Source: Hepsetus odoe (lineage: Eukaryota; Chordata; Actinopteri; Characiformes; Hepsetidae). From it: a stretch of 64,000 nucleotides of DNA. Position numbers and translations under genes: made by a program. Under the pieces are notes generated by a model, which saw only the letters and a program-made list of their open reading frames with translations, made no database searches and had not been told where the DNA came from. Positions within the stretch are counted from its first letter, which is position 1. Each line of letters begins with the position of its first letter. The stretch covers positions 19,311,867 through 19,375,866 of the forward strand of contig CM029382.1 in assembly GCA_017165825.1 (NCBI GenBank), given 5' to 3'. Of the stretch, positions 1 through 14,200 are shown in pieces.

Positions 1-1988
1 CACTTTCCTCCCTTTCATTCACACTCATGTATTCTGTCTTTGCCCTACTCACTTTCATTCCTCTCCTCTCAAGAGCATATCTCCATCTCTCCAGGTTCTC
101 CTCAAGCTGCTCCCTACTCTCACTACAAATCACAATATCATCAGCAACCATCATCGTCCACAGAGACTCCTGTCTAACCTCGTCTGTCAACCTGTCCATT
201 ACTATTGCAAACAAGAATGGGCTCAGTGCTGATCCTTGATGTAATCCAACCTCTACCTTAAATGCATCCGTCACTCCCACTGCAGATCTCACCACTGTTA
301 CACTGCCATCATACATATCCTGAACTACTCTCACATACTTCTCTGTAACACCAGACTTCCTCATACAAAACCACAACTCCTCTCTAGGCACCCTGTCATA
401 TGCTTTCTCCAAGTCCACAAAGGCACAATGCAGCTCCTTCTGACCTTCTCTGTACTTCTCCATCAATACCCTCAGAGCAAACATTGCATCTGTAGTGCTC
501 TTTCTCGGCATAAGACCATACTGCTGTTCACTAATCCTCACCTCTTTTCTTAACCTTGCTTCCACTACTCTTTCCCATAGCTTCATGGTGTGGCTGATCA
601 ACTTTATCCCTCTATAGTTACTACAGCTCTGTGCATCACCCTTATTCTTGAAGATCGGTACCAGTACACTTCGTCTCCACTCCTCAGGCATCTTCTCACT
701 TTCCAAGATTGTGTTAAACAATCTGGTCAGAAACTCAACTGCCATCTCTCCTAAACACCTCTATGCTTCCACTGGTATGTCATCCGGTCCAACAGCCTTT
801 CCATTCTTCACCCTCTTCATCGCTGCCCTTACATCCATCTTGTTTATTTGTTGCACTTCCTGGTTCACTATCCTCAAATCATCCAATCTTCTCTCTCTCT
901 CGTCTTCATTCATCAGCCCCTCAAAGTATTCCTTCCATCTGCTAAACACGCTCTTTTCACCTGTGAGAACGTTTCCATTTCTATCTTTAATCGCCCTGAC
1001 CTGCTGCACATCTTTCCCCAGATCTGTCTCTCTATCTAGTCAATCGGTAAAGGTCCTTTTCTCCCTATTTACTGTCCAACCTCTCATACAATTCACTAAA
1101 AACCACTGCTTTCTTCGCCCTGCGTTTCATCTCCTATTTTCTATTGTCTATTTTCTTCATCTCTCTGACTGTCCCATGTCTTCGTTGCCTCCCTCTTCTT
1201 TTGAATACACTCCTGGACTTCTTGGTTCCACCACCAGGTTTCCTTATCCTCCTTCTTCCTTCCAGATGTCACATCAAGTACATTTCTAGCCATCTGCCTT
1301 ATCACTTCTGCAGTAGTTACCCAGCAATCCAGTAGCTGTTCAACACCTCCCAGTGCCCGTTAACTCCTGCCTCAATTCCACCTTGCAGTCCTGCTCCTTC
1401 AGCTTCAGCCACTTGATGATTGACTCTGCCCTGACTTTCCTCCTCTTTTTGACCTCCAAATTCATCCTACAGACCACCATCCTATGCTGTTTAGCTACAC
1501 TCTCCCGTCACTACTTTGCAGTCTCCAATCTCTTTCAGACTGAACCACCTGGCCTTACTACCCTTCCATCTAGTCTCTTGCACACACAAAATGTCAACCT
1601 TTCTTCTCTCCATCATATCAGCTAATTCTCTACCTTTACCAGTCATGCTGCCAACATTCAAAGTCCCTACCCTCACTTCCACTCTCCTCCCCTTCTTTCT
1701 CTCCTTCTCCATCTGGACATGCCTTCCTCCTCCTCTTCTTCTTCTTCTTCTCCTTTGGCCAACAGTAGTCCAATTTCTACCAGTACCCTGTAGGCTAACA
1801 GCACTGATGGCAGTTGTTGTTAACCCGGGCCTCGACCGATCCGGTATCGAATTCTGTATCATTGTCTGCATATTGATTTGGCAAAGTTTTACACCGGATG
1901 CCCTTCCTGAGGTAACCCTCCCCATTTACCTGGGCTTGGGACTAGCACGGAGAAATACACTGGCTTGTGCATCCCTAGTGGCTGGGTT
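1..1988 (-). mobile_element. RTE-type non-LTR retrotransposon, degenerate, runs off the left edge
   Basis: The minus strand reads from a 5' leader near 1,988 (shared with the copy ending at 37,793) into an apurinic endonuclease start (about 1,700-1,500, VGTLNVGSMTGKGRELADM, then VDILCVQETRWKG). A reverse transcriptase follows: NGKAVGPDDIPVEA at about 760-800 and an ADDIVI-type catalytic motif at about 140-165. Frames are broken and most of the endonuclease is missing, so this copy cannot be active. It lies downstream of C2CD3 exon 24, presumably in the next intron, in the same orientation as the gene. Confidence 0.85.
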
Positions 1989-2246
1989 TGTCTGAGGAAG
2001 TAGTATTCACAAATATTAAATTCTGTAATTCTCAGATCCTTAAGCTTAGTAACTTAGTAAAAGGCACACCTTTATGTCATGTTTGGTGAAATTTCTGCTT
2101 GTCACAATTCAGTAAAGTTTATATGAGCTATTTTTTCAGAGTTTAAAAAAAATCTAATCTTGTATGATTGTAAATTCAAACCTTTTGTATTAATTGTGTT
2201 AACACTTAAGTGGAAAGTACTGAATATATAACTCATAAAAGAGTAC

Positions 2247-5200
2247 CACTTATTGTCGGCTTCCGCTTTGACTCCGTTGCCAATGGTGAAAGATCCATGA
2301 AGGCTGACCCCACAAGGCGATCAGTATCATGAGGTCTTACTCTTTTCTCCTTCCCAAAGGTTACCCACAGCTGTATCTCCAGTCTCTCCTCCCTAAGATA
2401 CCAACGGAGGGGCTGACTCCTTCTTAGCCTGACGGTCCAGCTACCTGGAAATACCACCGTTGCAGGGGCAGAGTCTACACCTGCAACAATACATTTGATA
2501 CAGAAATTAAAATCCTGAGATATTTTCACTAAACTGGCAGTCATTCAGTTACTCAATCAGTTACACTGTGTACCATTAAAATAATGAACCAATAAGTTTG
2601 AGAAAATGGTTTGGCTTTGGTTGTTCCCGTAACTACTTAACCAAAAACCTAATTGCAACCTTATTTGCTGCATCTATGGCTTATGGTAGTTTATCAATAG
2701 TACCTTTAAATAATTCCTTGGTAAAGAATTAAAAAATATATATTTTTAGTGAAAAATGAAAACCTGCTAAATTCTGGAAACGCATGAAATGTTTGACTAC
2801 TTTAATTAGAAAGTAGTTATGATGCAACTATAAAGGTCTTAGGGTGATAAAGACTTATACAGTCTCGTATACAAAAGAAAAACAATGACCAAAATACCTA
2901 CTCTTAAATTTTTTCCTGGTATCAATTCACAATTCAATGCATAACATCATCTGCAACCACACCGCTATGTGACATTAAACACTGATGAAGTCTTCATTCA
3001 AACCATGGCAACCTGACTGTGTAAGCAAAAACAAAATTATTTTTTTGACCATATGTCCCTGTATCTACCTGCATTCTCCTCCCCATCCTCCAAGTCCGGG
3101 TGTCTCAGCTCAGAGCAGAAGGCCTCCTGGTCATACAGTTTGTATCTGTAGTAACAGTAGGTCGAACGCTGGAGCTCGCTGTGACCTGGCAGTAAAAGGC
3201 AATGGACAGGCAGCCAGGCTCTAGGAATGGAGACAGATAATGCCGTTGTCCGCATGGTCTCGGAAGAACAGTAATCTTCCTCTTCATCCTCCTGTTCTTC
3301 AGCGCCTCTCTCAGCTTCCCACCCCAAGAGCCGGGCTGAACTGAGGACACGCTCTCGGTCTGCATGATGGGCAAAGTGTATAGAGAGCTCAAGGCCTCCG
3401 ACTGAGCTTAGGCTGCAATGTGACGCCACACTCGGAGGACGAGAGAGACCATACCAGCCAGATATGCCTGTAAAAACAAGTCATGTCACCACTCTGATGG
3501 CTTACAATGTAAAGATATTACTTTTCTTAAACGCTTCCCTTTTTACCTGTTCTTTTGTGAAGGAGGTCTGCTAGATGAATTTTAACTGAGCCCATAACGC
3601 TGTCCTTGGATCTTGACGCATCCACTTCTGTTAAAAGAAGGGTTAAATGGTGTGTTAAAAGAATTGAGAAAAATGAAGGACCTGCATGTAGAGGTCCTGT
3701 TAAAACCAACCAAAATGAAAAGAAATAAAACATACTGTTTTAAAGGACATGTTTAAGGATTCAGTCTGTTCTTCTTGAATATTACTGTCCTTTTAAGCAA
3801 TTAACATAATACCTTATGATAACAAAATCATAGGATAACATTGCTTTAGCAGCAGTTCAAAAAGATTGGTTGGCGTTAGGCAAACTAGCTTTAAGCCTAC
3901 TGTTGGCGGTAGATCCATGACGCTCTGCATTTAAGGTGGTGTTATTTTCACAGAGGTGTGGTTTAGTTTTGGCTGAACTGAGTTATTTGCTGAAGCCTTC
4001 GGTTATCACCGCTTTGCATTTTGTGCAGCTATAGAGCTGCTTTGTGTTTTAGCACTGTTAAATAATGAAATGGTTCATGTTATTATGCTGTAGAATGTGT
4101 CCTATGGCATCCATTATTATAATATTTGAAATCTTGTAAAAACATCAGCCAAAATGTCTGATTGAAGTCTGGTGTATTGCTGTGGTGTAGGGTCATAACG
4201 TGGAGCTTTTTTTCCTAACATCATGGGACATTGTGGATATTTCCATTTGTTCAGCTAAAAACAATTCAATGGGATTTAATAATAACCGAAACAATATATA
4301 AAAATACATTTTGACTAAGAATTCACAGAAAATCCATTTTCTATGAAGACAGGACAGAAATGTAATGATTAAGAGAATGTAAAACACAGGGTAAGAAAAA
4401 TTGGTCCACATGAAAATAAGGCTTGTAAAGAAAAGACGATTCGGTATATCATCGTAAATATCCTCATCAGCAAACACAACGGCTCACGATCACAACATAT
4501 AAAATATGCAAAAAATTCATCTCTGTATTCTGATCACTGCTCCTAATGCAGGGCATAACCACTTATGCAATAGATAGAGCTGACAGATGTAGAAATTGTG
4601 CCACCTACTGCTTAAAATAGTTTTGCACTCCTTATAATATATATACACGTTAAAACACACAGAGGAAAAACCTTTATCCCCTGCATTCTAATTTTTCTTT
4701 TAGCTGGTTGACTAGTCTCATGGTTTGTTTCAGGTCTTTGTTCTTTAAATTGGAAACATTGTTATGAATCAATTGGCTAATTTCTCACTACCCTTGACAG
4801 TACCTGAAACAAACCATGTATGGGATGTTTGCAGAAGAACGACGAGCAGAAAAACAATGATCATTCAGTCTTCTGCCCACAAATGAGACGCGTTGTGTGT
4901 GTATAACAGCACCTGCTGTTGCCATCCTCACCCTTGCGTGTTCCTCTGTTGTAAATGGTGAAGACAGCTTCAGCTTCCTGCAGCAACTCAGCCAGACTCA
5001 CACTCTCGCCTGTGTCACGTTGCACCAGCAGCTGGCAGCAGAACTCTGCATGATGCTCAAACTCTGGGCAGAAGCTCCTGGCAACTACACGTGTGCTCCT
5101 GCTCTCCCTTTCTGACAGAAAGGAGAGCTGGACAGTGACATAGGAGTTGACTCCAACCTCTGAGTAGTACTGCAGTGCTAGAGCCCTATGCAGAGAAAAA

Positions 5201-8200
5201 TGAAGAAAAAGATTCAGGAAACAGAAGGAAACACACCCCCAGAATGTGGAAAGTGAAGGGCGAGTAACACACCGTGCCGCCGCCTGCAGTCCAGCAGCTC
5301 TGTGCACCTGCACAACCAGACTGACCACGCGGGACGCCACAGTTCCACTCTTCATAGCACTGCTCCTCATAGGTCGAGTCTTATACTGAACACTCACTTC
5401 CAGCAGCCCTAGATGGAAATAATGTTTTTATTTTACTTTTTAACAACTTCAGGTTCGGTCATTAATCAGACAGCGGAGCAGAATAAGCTGAAAATGTTTG
5501 GAAAACCTAAAGCAAACAGTCTATTTCAAACTTTAAACCACCCTCTTCCAAAAAATGTAAAAGATATCCCGTCAGTAAATTCAAGAGCTTCGGCAAAAAG
5601 GTCATAGTTAAAGCAGAATCTAAAACGGAGTTAAGTTGCACATCAAAACTTCTGGGACACATTGTTCTTTTTTGCCACGGTCATTTTCCCACTGTTATTT
5701 ATTTTGGTTAAAACTGAGCTGAAGTTAGATAGCATAGATAGCTATGAGGAATAGTCAAAGATCAGTTTTCAAAACAATTCTTAAAGCACTGATATTACCG
5801 TTATCTCTATAACCTCTACCAGTTTCATCACAAAGCGAATATGATTAATATAATTAAACTGGCTTAAAGGGATTTAGTGCAGCCTTGAAACAAGTGATTT
5901 TTCGTCCAAAGAAAGCCTGGCGCATCTTCAATCCATCATGTTCTTGACAAAGTAAACTTCTATACAGGCAGGTTATGTTATTAATGTATGGCAGAAGAAA
6001 CCTGAAGGCTGGGGCGGGACATCAGAAGGCTGTTCAGATCTTGGTATCAGTGGGAGGGAGAAAAGCTGGGCCTCCGTTTGGCCCTGTCTCTGCATCGTCA
6101 CCATGGCACACAACTTGGCCACAGGCAGGAGCCCTTTGGTTACCAACTGCTCTCGAACATTTGGATAATAATACCTGTGAAGGTTTCATCACAATAATAA
6201 TGCGTTTATGCCTTTAGTTCTGTTGCTTATACAAAGAACAACAGGCAGAAAACGATTATAATGAGGTGCTTAATTATTAACTTTAACTTGAGATTCCTTC
6301 TAAGAAATAGTGTGATCAGGACGTGTCACTACTTTACCTGCACCACACTTCAAACTGGATACCCCCCCTGCTGCTGGAACCCTGGCAGGCCACAGAGCTA
6401 AGCAACAGTCTCTGCACTGGAACAGCAGGGGGTGTCAGGAGTATGTGGGTCTCGCAGTGTCCAAACACAGGATCGGGCACACAGAGTGTTGTAGAAGTTC
6501 GAAATGTCTTCAGATTTACACCTGAATGACAAAAATAACAACTAAGAAATAAAGTTGGAAAAAAGCTGCATACCAAACACTGATGCTTTTAATCACAACA
6601 AAAAAATAAAATCTCAGGGATCACTGTGTAAAATGTAAAAAAAAAAAAAAAAAAAAAAAAATCCCCAGCAGCCTTTTCCCCATCAAAAAATGAAATACTA
6701 GCATTTAATATATTTATATATTATATTTAACATAGCTGAATACGGTCTGTTAACTGCTTACTGCTCTCCACCACATTTGGATCGATGTCCTGAAAGGAAT
6801 CCTCCTCCTGAGCAGGAAACGAGTACTGAATGTAGGTATCTGCTTCTCCCCAGACTGTGGACTGCAGAGGGGTCAGTCCCTTCACTCTCTCCACACGGAC
6901 CACAAACACATGCTCGTTCAGAGCCTCAGCAGAGGAAGCAGCATTTGTCTGCACAAACAGCCAAACACAAAGTATTAAAACTTTGTAAAAATCATTATTC
7001 ATTTCATTTGTTGGTAGAAAATAACCACAATAGCGTGTTACAAAACAAATTGAAACATGATTTTCTTTTAAAAGCATTCAATTAGGTGCTAGCACAGCTG
7101 AGTTAAAGAAAAAATTAACTCATAACACTGGTTTAGTTACACCTTCAGAAAGAAAGAAGCATAGAAATAAATCAGGTGCCAATTGTTTGAGCTGCAGTTT
7201 TTAAAGTCAACTTATTTTCCATAGAGAGGCCAGCTGTAATATTGCTGTAATTGAGTGAAATGAATAAACTGAAATTATGAAATTAAAATTAAACTAGCAG
7301 TCTGAATCATCATTCATGCTAGCTGTGTGCAATAAGTCAAAGTTGGACCTACTGTGTTTTTGTATACCGTTTAGAACTGTTTCATAGCTGCAATTTTATT
7401 TAAAACCAAGAATATCTGACTAGCAAAATGCAGATGGTTTAACAGATATTAGACCTTCCTGTCTTGAGTGGGCCTGTGATCCAGCAGGTGGAGTGGTCTG
7501 GCTGTTGGAGACACAGAGGCTAGTTCATCATCTCTCATGTGCTGGAGAGCTGAGATCTGCTGGGCCAGGCCCATAGCCAGGCATACCCTCAGGCTCCCAC
7601 GGGTTTCACCTGTAAAGATGTCCACTACTGGCATGTAGCTGTCCACTGCCAACACTGGATACTGTGCCATCAGGAGCATCTGGGAAACTGTAGGGTCCCT
7701 ATTAGGGGGCAAAATGAAGCATCATGCCTCATTTCTTCCACTTTTTTAAGCTACATTCATAACCATTTCACTGCAAGCAAGGCCATTGTAAATTAGGCTT
7801 TGTTCGTCGATTAACATGATGCAATATAAAACACAAATATTCATTATTGTGTCGCCAACCTGAATGACATGTAGAACTGATGAAGAGGAAGTTTGACTAG
7901 CCCAAGGAGTTTATCATTATCTGAACTGCTTGCTTTCAGCCAAACTTCTATGACCATCATATTATTCTTCATTCTCTCCAGTAACTTGGAATTGAGAGCC
8001 ACTGGTGCAACCTGCAAACCCCCCATAAACACACATAATCCAACTAACACAGTCAGACACATTAAAATAGCCCAACATGCATTACTCATCAAGTTTAGTC
8101 TTTTCTTATTTCTATTGTAACGCTTGCTTTCCACAGTTTCATCCATTAAACAGGTGAATGAAACACGCTGTAACATTTTGCGTAATATTCAGTTTCAAGA

Positions 8201-11200
8201 ATTAAAAATCATTAATTAAAAGATACTACTTATGTTTTTTTATAAACATGAAATGCTTAATATGTGGGGTATTGCATTAATTGCCAAGCTAAAAAGTAAT
8301 GCATTTAGAAATTTTGAAAATCTAGATTTAAACAGCTTTTTAATTTTGCTTAGTTAACACAAAAAAGATATGAACGCTGAATGAAACAACAATGTCAATG
8401 TTAGTACACATACCTGGACCAAGCTGAAAGTTGGGTGAATTTGCCCCCAGCTGACTACAGATCTAGTGGTTTCCTCAGACCCAAATAGCTTACAGTTTAA
8501 GTAGACATTAGGCTGCATTCGTGCACAGTTAAAATCCCTCCCATCTGGCACCATCAGCAGGGTATGGAGCAAAGTGTCACTCTCTTTCTCCTGCATGCTG
8601 TGAGGAGACACATGGGGAGAGTTCTGCACTCTGCTTCTAGGGGAGGTGGATATGGACCTTTCCCGAGGCACCAGGATGCTTTGGACGGTAGGAAGTGCAA
8701 GTGGAGATGGGTCAGGGTGAAAGTCAACACTGTCCTTATCACCCAGTGCTCTAGTAGAATCATCTTCTTCAGGGATAGGAGCTTTCCGAGGAGATCCACC
8801 CAGACTCACCACGTTCTTCCTTGACCTGCTGGAAGAGAAGTCTTTCTTGTCCACTGCAAGGTCAATGGACACCTTTAAGGAAACATAAAAAAGCAACGAA
8901 CGCCCCCATCATTAAACAGGCCAGACAGCCTGCCTTGTCAATCATGTGTCATCCACCTTTGATGAGATACAGATATAAGGATTTAACTAGTGACATTTAT
9001 TTTCCAAATGTTCATGTGATCTAAGCATATGTTCTGGCCAAAGTAACCAAGTGTGGCATAAATCTGATCCTTGGCGTTACAAGATTAAATGTAGTTTTTC
9101 AGCAGAAAAAAAGCAAGTAGGATAGTAGGATACAGATTCAAGTTCAAATTCAATCACAGCTGACCTTAAGTGCTGATGGGACCTATCAACACTATTCTTT
9201 TATATTTGTATAGATTAATAGAAATTATTCTTTGGTCCAATATGTTAAGAATTTCTTCATATATAAATATAAACAGATACAAATGAACTTAATGGAAAGC
9301 TTTTAATCACAATTACACTTGCAATAAATGTGCATCATCAGTTTTAAATTAAAGAAACAAGAAAGGGGGACTTCAAACATGTCTAGGCTGATCAACTACA
9401 ACAACACTTGATTTTTCGCTGAAACATTTTTACAGGGTCTGGGAGATATTTTAGCATCAGCAGTAGCTGAATGGATGCTGATGGGTATCATACCTTGAGA
9501 GGCCCAACATCTGGTGTTTCTGATTCTCCATCCAGTTTCTGGACAGGAAGGGCAGTGGTGATGATCAGATGGTCACTCTGAAGCACAGCACGTAGAGGTA
9601 ACATGGCCATCCCTACTGGAACAGGCTGAAACAACACCCAAAAATGTCACATGAAAGTGAAAGTGACTACCCTCGCCATTCTGAAATGCAGCACAGCACA
9701 AGACAATGAAATTCAACCTCTGTGCTTCACCCATACACACACATGCAGCAGGGGGCAGCTATTGAAAGCTGCCCGGGGAGCATTGATGGGGACGGTATGC
9801 TCAAGGGTACCTGAAGGCAACCTACTGGTGAGGGAATCAAACCCACAGTCTTCTTTTCCGGGGCAACTCCCTAACCACTAGGCCACCGCTGCCCCAGTAT
9901 ATCAAGCTTATGAGAGTGGAATGAAATTATTCATTTAATTTTCCTATAAGCACTGAAAAACTGTCACACTTACTTTATTTTGATAAGATTTCCGGCAGTA
10001 GATTTTGAATGCAAGACTTGAGTTCCACCATCGTTTGATGGTGGGGCCATTAAAATGCACTGGAAAGATGCTCCGTTGCTGAAACTGCACCACTGTAAAG
10101 AAACATTACAAGAGAAAATACCCAGTAATGCGCAATAAATTGAGTGAAGTCAGCAGAATACACTTGGGTGCAGGTTAATGGTCTTTACTTTGTTAGTTTG
10201 GCCAAAAGTACTCTTTATGCAGTATTTTCAATATGTTAAATTATTATTCATGAAGAATGATCTGTTTAATCCCTTAGTCTATGTTTACATCTTTTATCAC
10301 TTATAATGCCAGCAATGAAAGTTTTAAAAAGACTCAAAATGTTTGGGAACATTAATAAATTTACAATTTAAAATTTACTAAACAAAAAGAGTACTTTATA
10401 TTATATTACATTTTATTTTATTTAAGCAAGTTCCAACAATGACCATTACTGTTACTGCTCTAGAAAGGTAAGGCTTTGTGTCCGTTCCAAACAGAATTTT
10501 GTGAGGGATTTTTGTTCAGGATTCAGAACAGCTGTAGCCTAATGGTTAGAGAGGAGGGTTCTCATCGAGAGGCTTGCATTTGAGTCCCATGGGCTGGCAG
10601 GAAAAAATGTTTTTCAATGCTTTTCCCCATATCCCATATCCCATATCCATGGCTAAAGTGCACTTGGGCAAGGCACTTAACTCAGTGCAGCTTTTTAGCC
10701 CAATGCTTCGACTCCTTGTCTGGGTTCACCAATGTTATGTCTGGGATTAGTTAAATGCAGAGCACAAATTCAATTTTCCCTATTCACAACATATAGGTAA
10801 GCACAGGAATTTCAGTTTTAAAACTTTCTGTTGGGGTTAGGCTAAGAACCAAACTTTGTCAGGCTAAGTTTTGGACAAAAAGCTCTCTGACATTAAACAC
10901 ATTCTCAATGGGATTTCGCTAGTACTGCCATATTACCACTCAAACCAACAATAAACTCACCTCCATCCACAACTTTACTGGACACCGCTCTTGTAGCTTC
11001 TGCGGGCACAGGTAATTCAGGTTCCTTCTCGTGATGTGCCAATGGAAAGAAAAATTCCACAAAGTATGAGCTGCAGAAGAAAGACAAACATTCGATGAGT
11101 TGTACATTTCAACATTTCCAAAAGATGTTGGAAAAAGCGTTCTCTGGATCATACCATTTCTTGGTAGTAAGGGGTCGAGGTGGTTTTCCTTTCCCTGAGA

Positions 11201-14200
11201 GCTTCCTTGCTGTATTTGAGGTACTGTCTATAGGAACTGTTAACTGAAGGATGGCAACTCTGACTAAATGGATGCTTCCAAGAACAGCAATCCTTTCCAC
11301 ACCAAGTTCGTGGAACATTTCCTTAGGTCTTCCAAGATGCCCAGCATCTGAATTAAGCCTTCAGGACAAAACAGTTAAGGATACAGGACAAAAGAGCAAT
11401 AACTCTTGCCACTACTACACTTGCCACTACTACATTTTTAGAAAACTTATGTCGTTGGCCAGCCACTGAACATTTCAGGCACTTAGGTAAATTTAACTCA
11501 CCTCTTATTTAGTTCTGAGCTCTGATTCTTCTGGGAATCATCTTCTCCGTCAGACCTCTGAAATTGGAAAATGCAAAAGTTGAGTAAATCCAAGTAGCTA
11601 CAACATTGCTTCCAAAATCAAAGTGACTTAATCTACAGTATCTCAACCTCAACTGTTGTTTACAAAGCATATTTAAGAGGCAAACTAAAACGAGGAAAAT
11701 TTGCTGGCTATATTAACTGATCCTTTTTGCAAGAAAACAAACATAAACAAAAAAATAACACATATGGACAGGAGAACACTGTTCCTCAAGAGCATTTCAG
11801 CCACGCTGCACTTCTGGTGTATAATCAGTGAGGACAACAGAACATCCTTTATTTTAAGCAATGTCTCTCCAACAGTTCTTTCTCTACTCAGGTTAGCTAG
11901 GCTCCTACAGAATCTGAGAAGGCCTCATCATGATTGTTGCTGCTCTAGTTGTTCATGCCTTGTCCTCCAGAGAGTAACTACTCACTCTCATTAGCTATTG
12001 CTCATCAACTACTGAAAAATACGACTTACTGGAGTTTTGTAGAAAAGGTTCTCCAGGAGACTTTGGTCATACTGAGGATCACCAAGTTCACTGTCCATGA
12101 GCACACTACTGCAACCTGAGAGAGAGCCTGGAGGGGAAAAATCTCCATCCCATATAGGCAGCATAGATCCATTCACACTGAAAAGAGAGAAGTTACAAAC
12201 CTTAATCTAAAATAAACTAAGAGATTAGGTTTGAAAAGACTGGTAGTGTTTTTTCTTACTTTCAAAGACCTAAGAAGGATAATCTTGATTTACCTTCCAA
12301 GCAGCAGATCTACAGTTGTGTCATGTATGTCAGTGGAACACTCTGGCCTAAGAAGATCAGGGTCCTGAGATGAGGTTTGAAGGTCTGAGTGCAGAATGTT
12401 CTTCAGCAAGTGCCCTGATGATGGCACAGGTGGCCTTTGAAGCACAAAAAAAATGTCTAGAGGGCAACAGCCATAATTTCCTTAAGACAAGATGATATTT
12501 TAAAAAAATTAAGGAGACATACAATAATGGAGTGGGACCAATGTTGTCTCTTGACAGAGGCACAGGAGTGTTCTTCAGAATGTCAAAATCTACATCAGAC
12601 TTCAATGCTGAAACCACCATAGCATTCCTAAGCTTGCTACCCCGCTCAAGAAGAACTGTTGAGGGAAAAGAAAAGTGGAAAACAGATCCATTTGGCTTTT
12701 GCTCACAGGTGATTGTTGACTATCCTTAAATCTAAAAGACTGTCATGGAAGAAACAAGGCATTTACCAGAGAGAAGGTCAACAGATGCAGGATTTTCTTC
12801 TAAGGAGAAGTGGGCATTCAGTTCATTTTTCTTCTGCACATAAGAGTTAGCTGAAGCTTGTGCTCCCGCGTGAGATCCACCAGACCATAGCTTCTCATGC
12901 AATGTAATATCGTCAGGCTTCAAAGGTGAATGGCTTCTGACTGGTAGGTTTCTCATTTCTTGAAAGTATAGATGATCCTTCCCTCTAATAAAGTAATTAC
13001 CCATTATAATTAAAATAAATTCTATTGCGAAAATCTTTAGTCTATACAATATAATACAGATACTTTAACATAATTAAATAGCTAAGAAGTAAATAATAAT
13101 AAAAAAAAAGGTTATTCAGAGAGTCTCGATGTGTAAATGTATCAAAGAAAACTTCCAGATTTACCATTATCAACATTACATATAAAAACTTCACTAGCCA
13201 TTCTGGGCAGTAAATAGAACTGCTCTACATTTCTCAGCATTATGAACTCTGGCTTTCATCAAAAACAATGAGATGTAGACAATATGTTGACCTAAAATGG
13301 TTCTTTACAATTATTAAATTGCAGAAATGCTCAACCATCAGTCACAAAATGAATTACAAAATTACAGACAAATTCAACAATGTTTACATGATTCAAAGAA
13401 AAACTAATTGCAAGTTGATGCTTTATAGACAGGAATCAATACAGAAAATGTAATAATTAATATAAATGCTTACACCTTGAATGCATAGCGGGGGATTAAT
13501 GATGCACATATTTTCAGTATTTTAAAATTTGAAATCTGATTTTCTGATGACTGTTTAGAATGTTAAATTACTCCAACACACTAAGATTATTTTCTACAGA
13601 GCTTGGTTCTGTTCAGTTCTACTGATTAAATTAATCCAAATAACTTTTCAAAGCCTGTTGTGCTGAAAACCACATAAACCACAGCCTAAAATGTATAATT
13701 GATTTTAAAATTGTACATACATATATTGTGATGTTTCATAAATAAAAAAAAAATGATTCCAGGTTCCTAGTTTTGAACGCTGTTATTGGTTTTTATAAGA
13801 GAGTGTATTGACTTTATTGTCTCACTATTTCAAATTCCATTTCTATTGAAATTATTACAACCTCACACCACTACACAAACCTTGGGGTGCTGTTGGAACT
13901 GCCTCCAATGGATTCTTTTCCACTTTCAATTGGCCCAGAGTGGGACACAGGAGGTGCTGCCATGTTCTGGTCAGATATCAGTCCAGATGTCGATAAAGCA
14001 GCATCAACACTCATATCTGTGGTTGGTACTGAGCTGCTGCTGTCATAAGTTTCTGTCAGGGGCTCAAGGGCAAGTGTGACCTAAAGTGAGAACACAAAGT
14101 ATTAAACATGGGACAAAAGCATAAAAATCTGCTGAATAAGTCCTTCCCTAAAGTTCAACAATGATGTGCGAGTGAAATATTGTGTAGCATAGTGATGAAC

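Noticed and set aside
648..1995. Plus-strand open frames up to 213 residues
   Set aside because: They are antisense to the RTE element, whose real coding direction is minus.
4193..4477. 94-residue hydrophobic minus-strand frame
   Set aside because: It lies inside C2CD3 intron 21, with no splice-site support or recognised family; AT-rich hydrophobic translation is common by chance.
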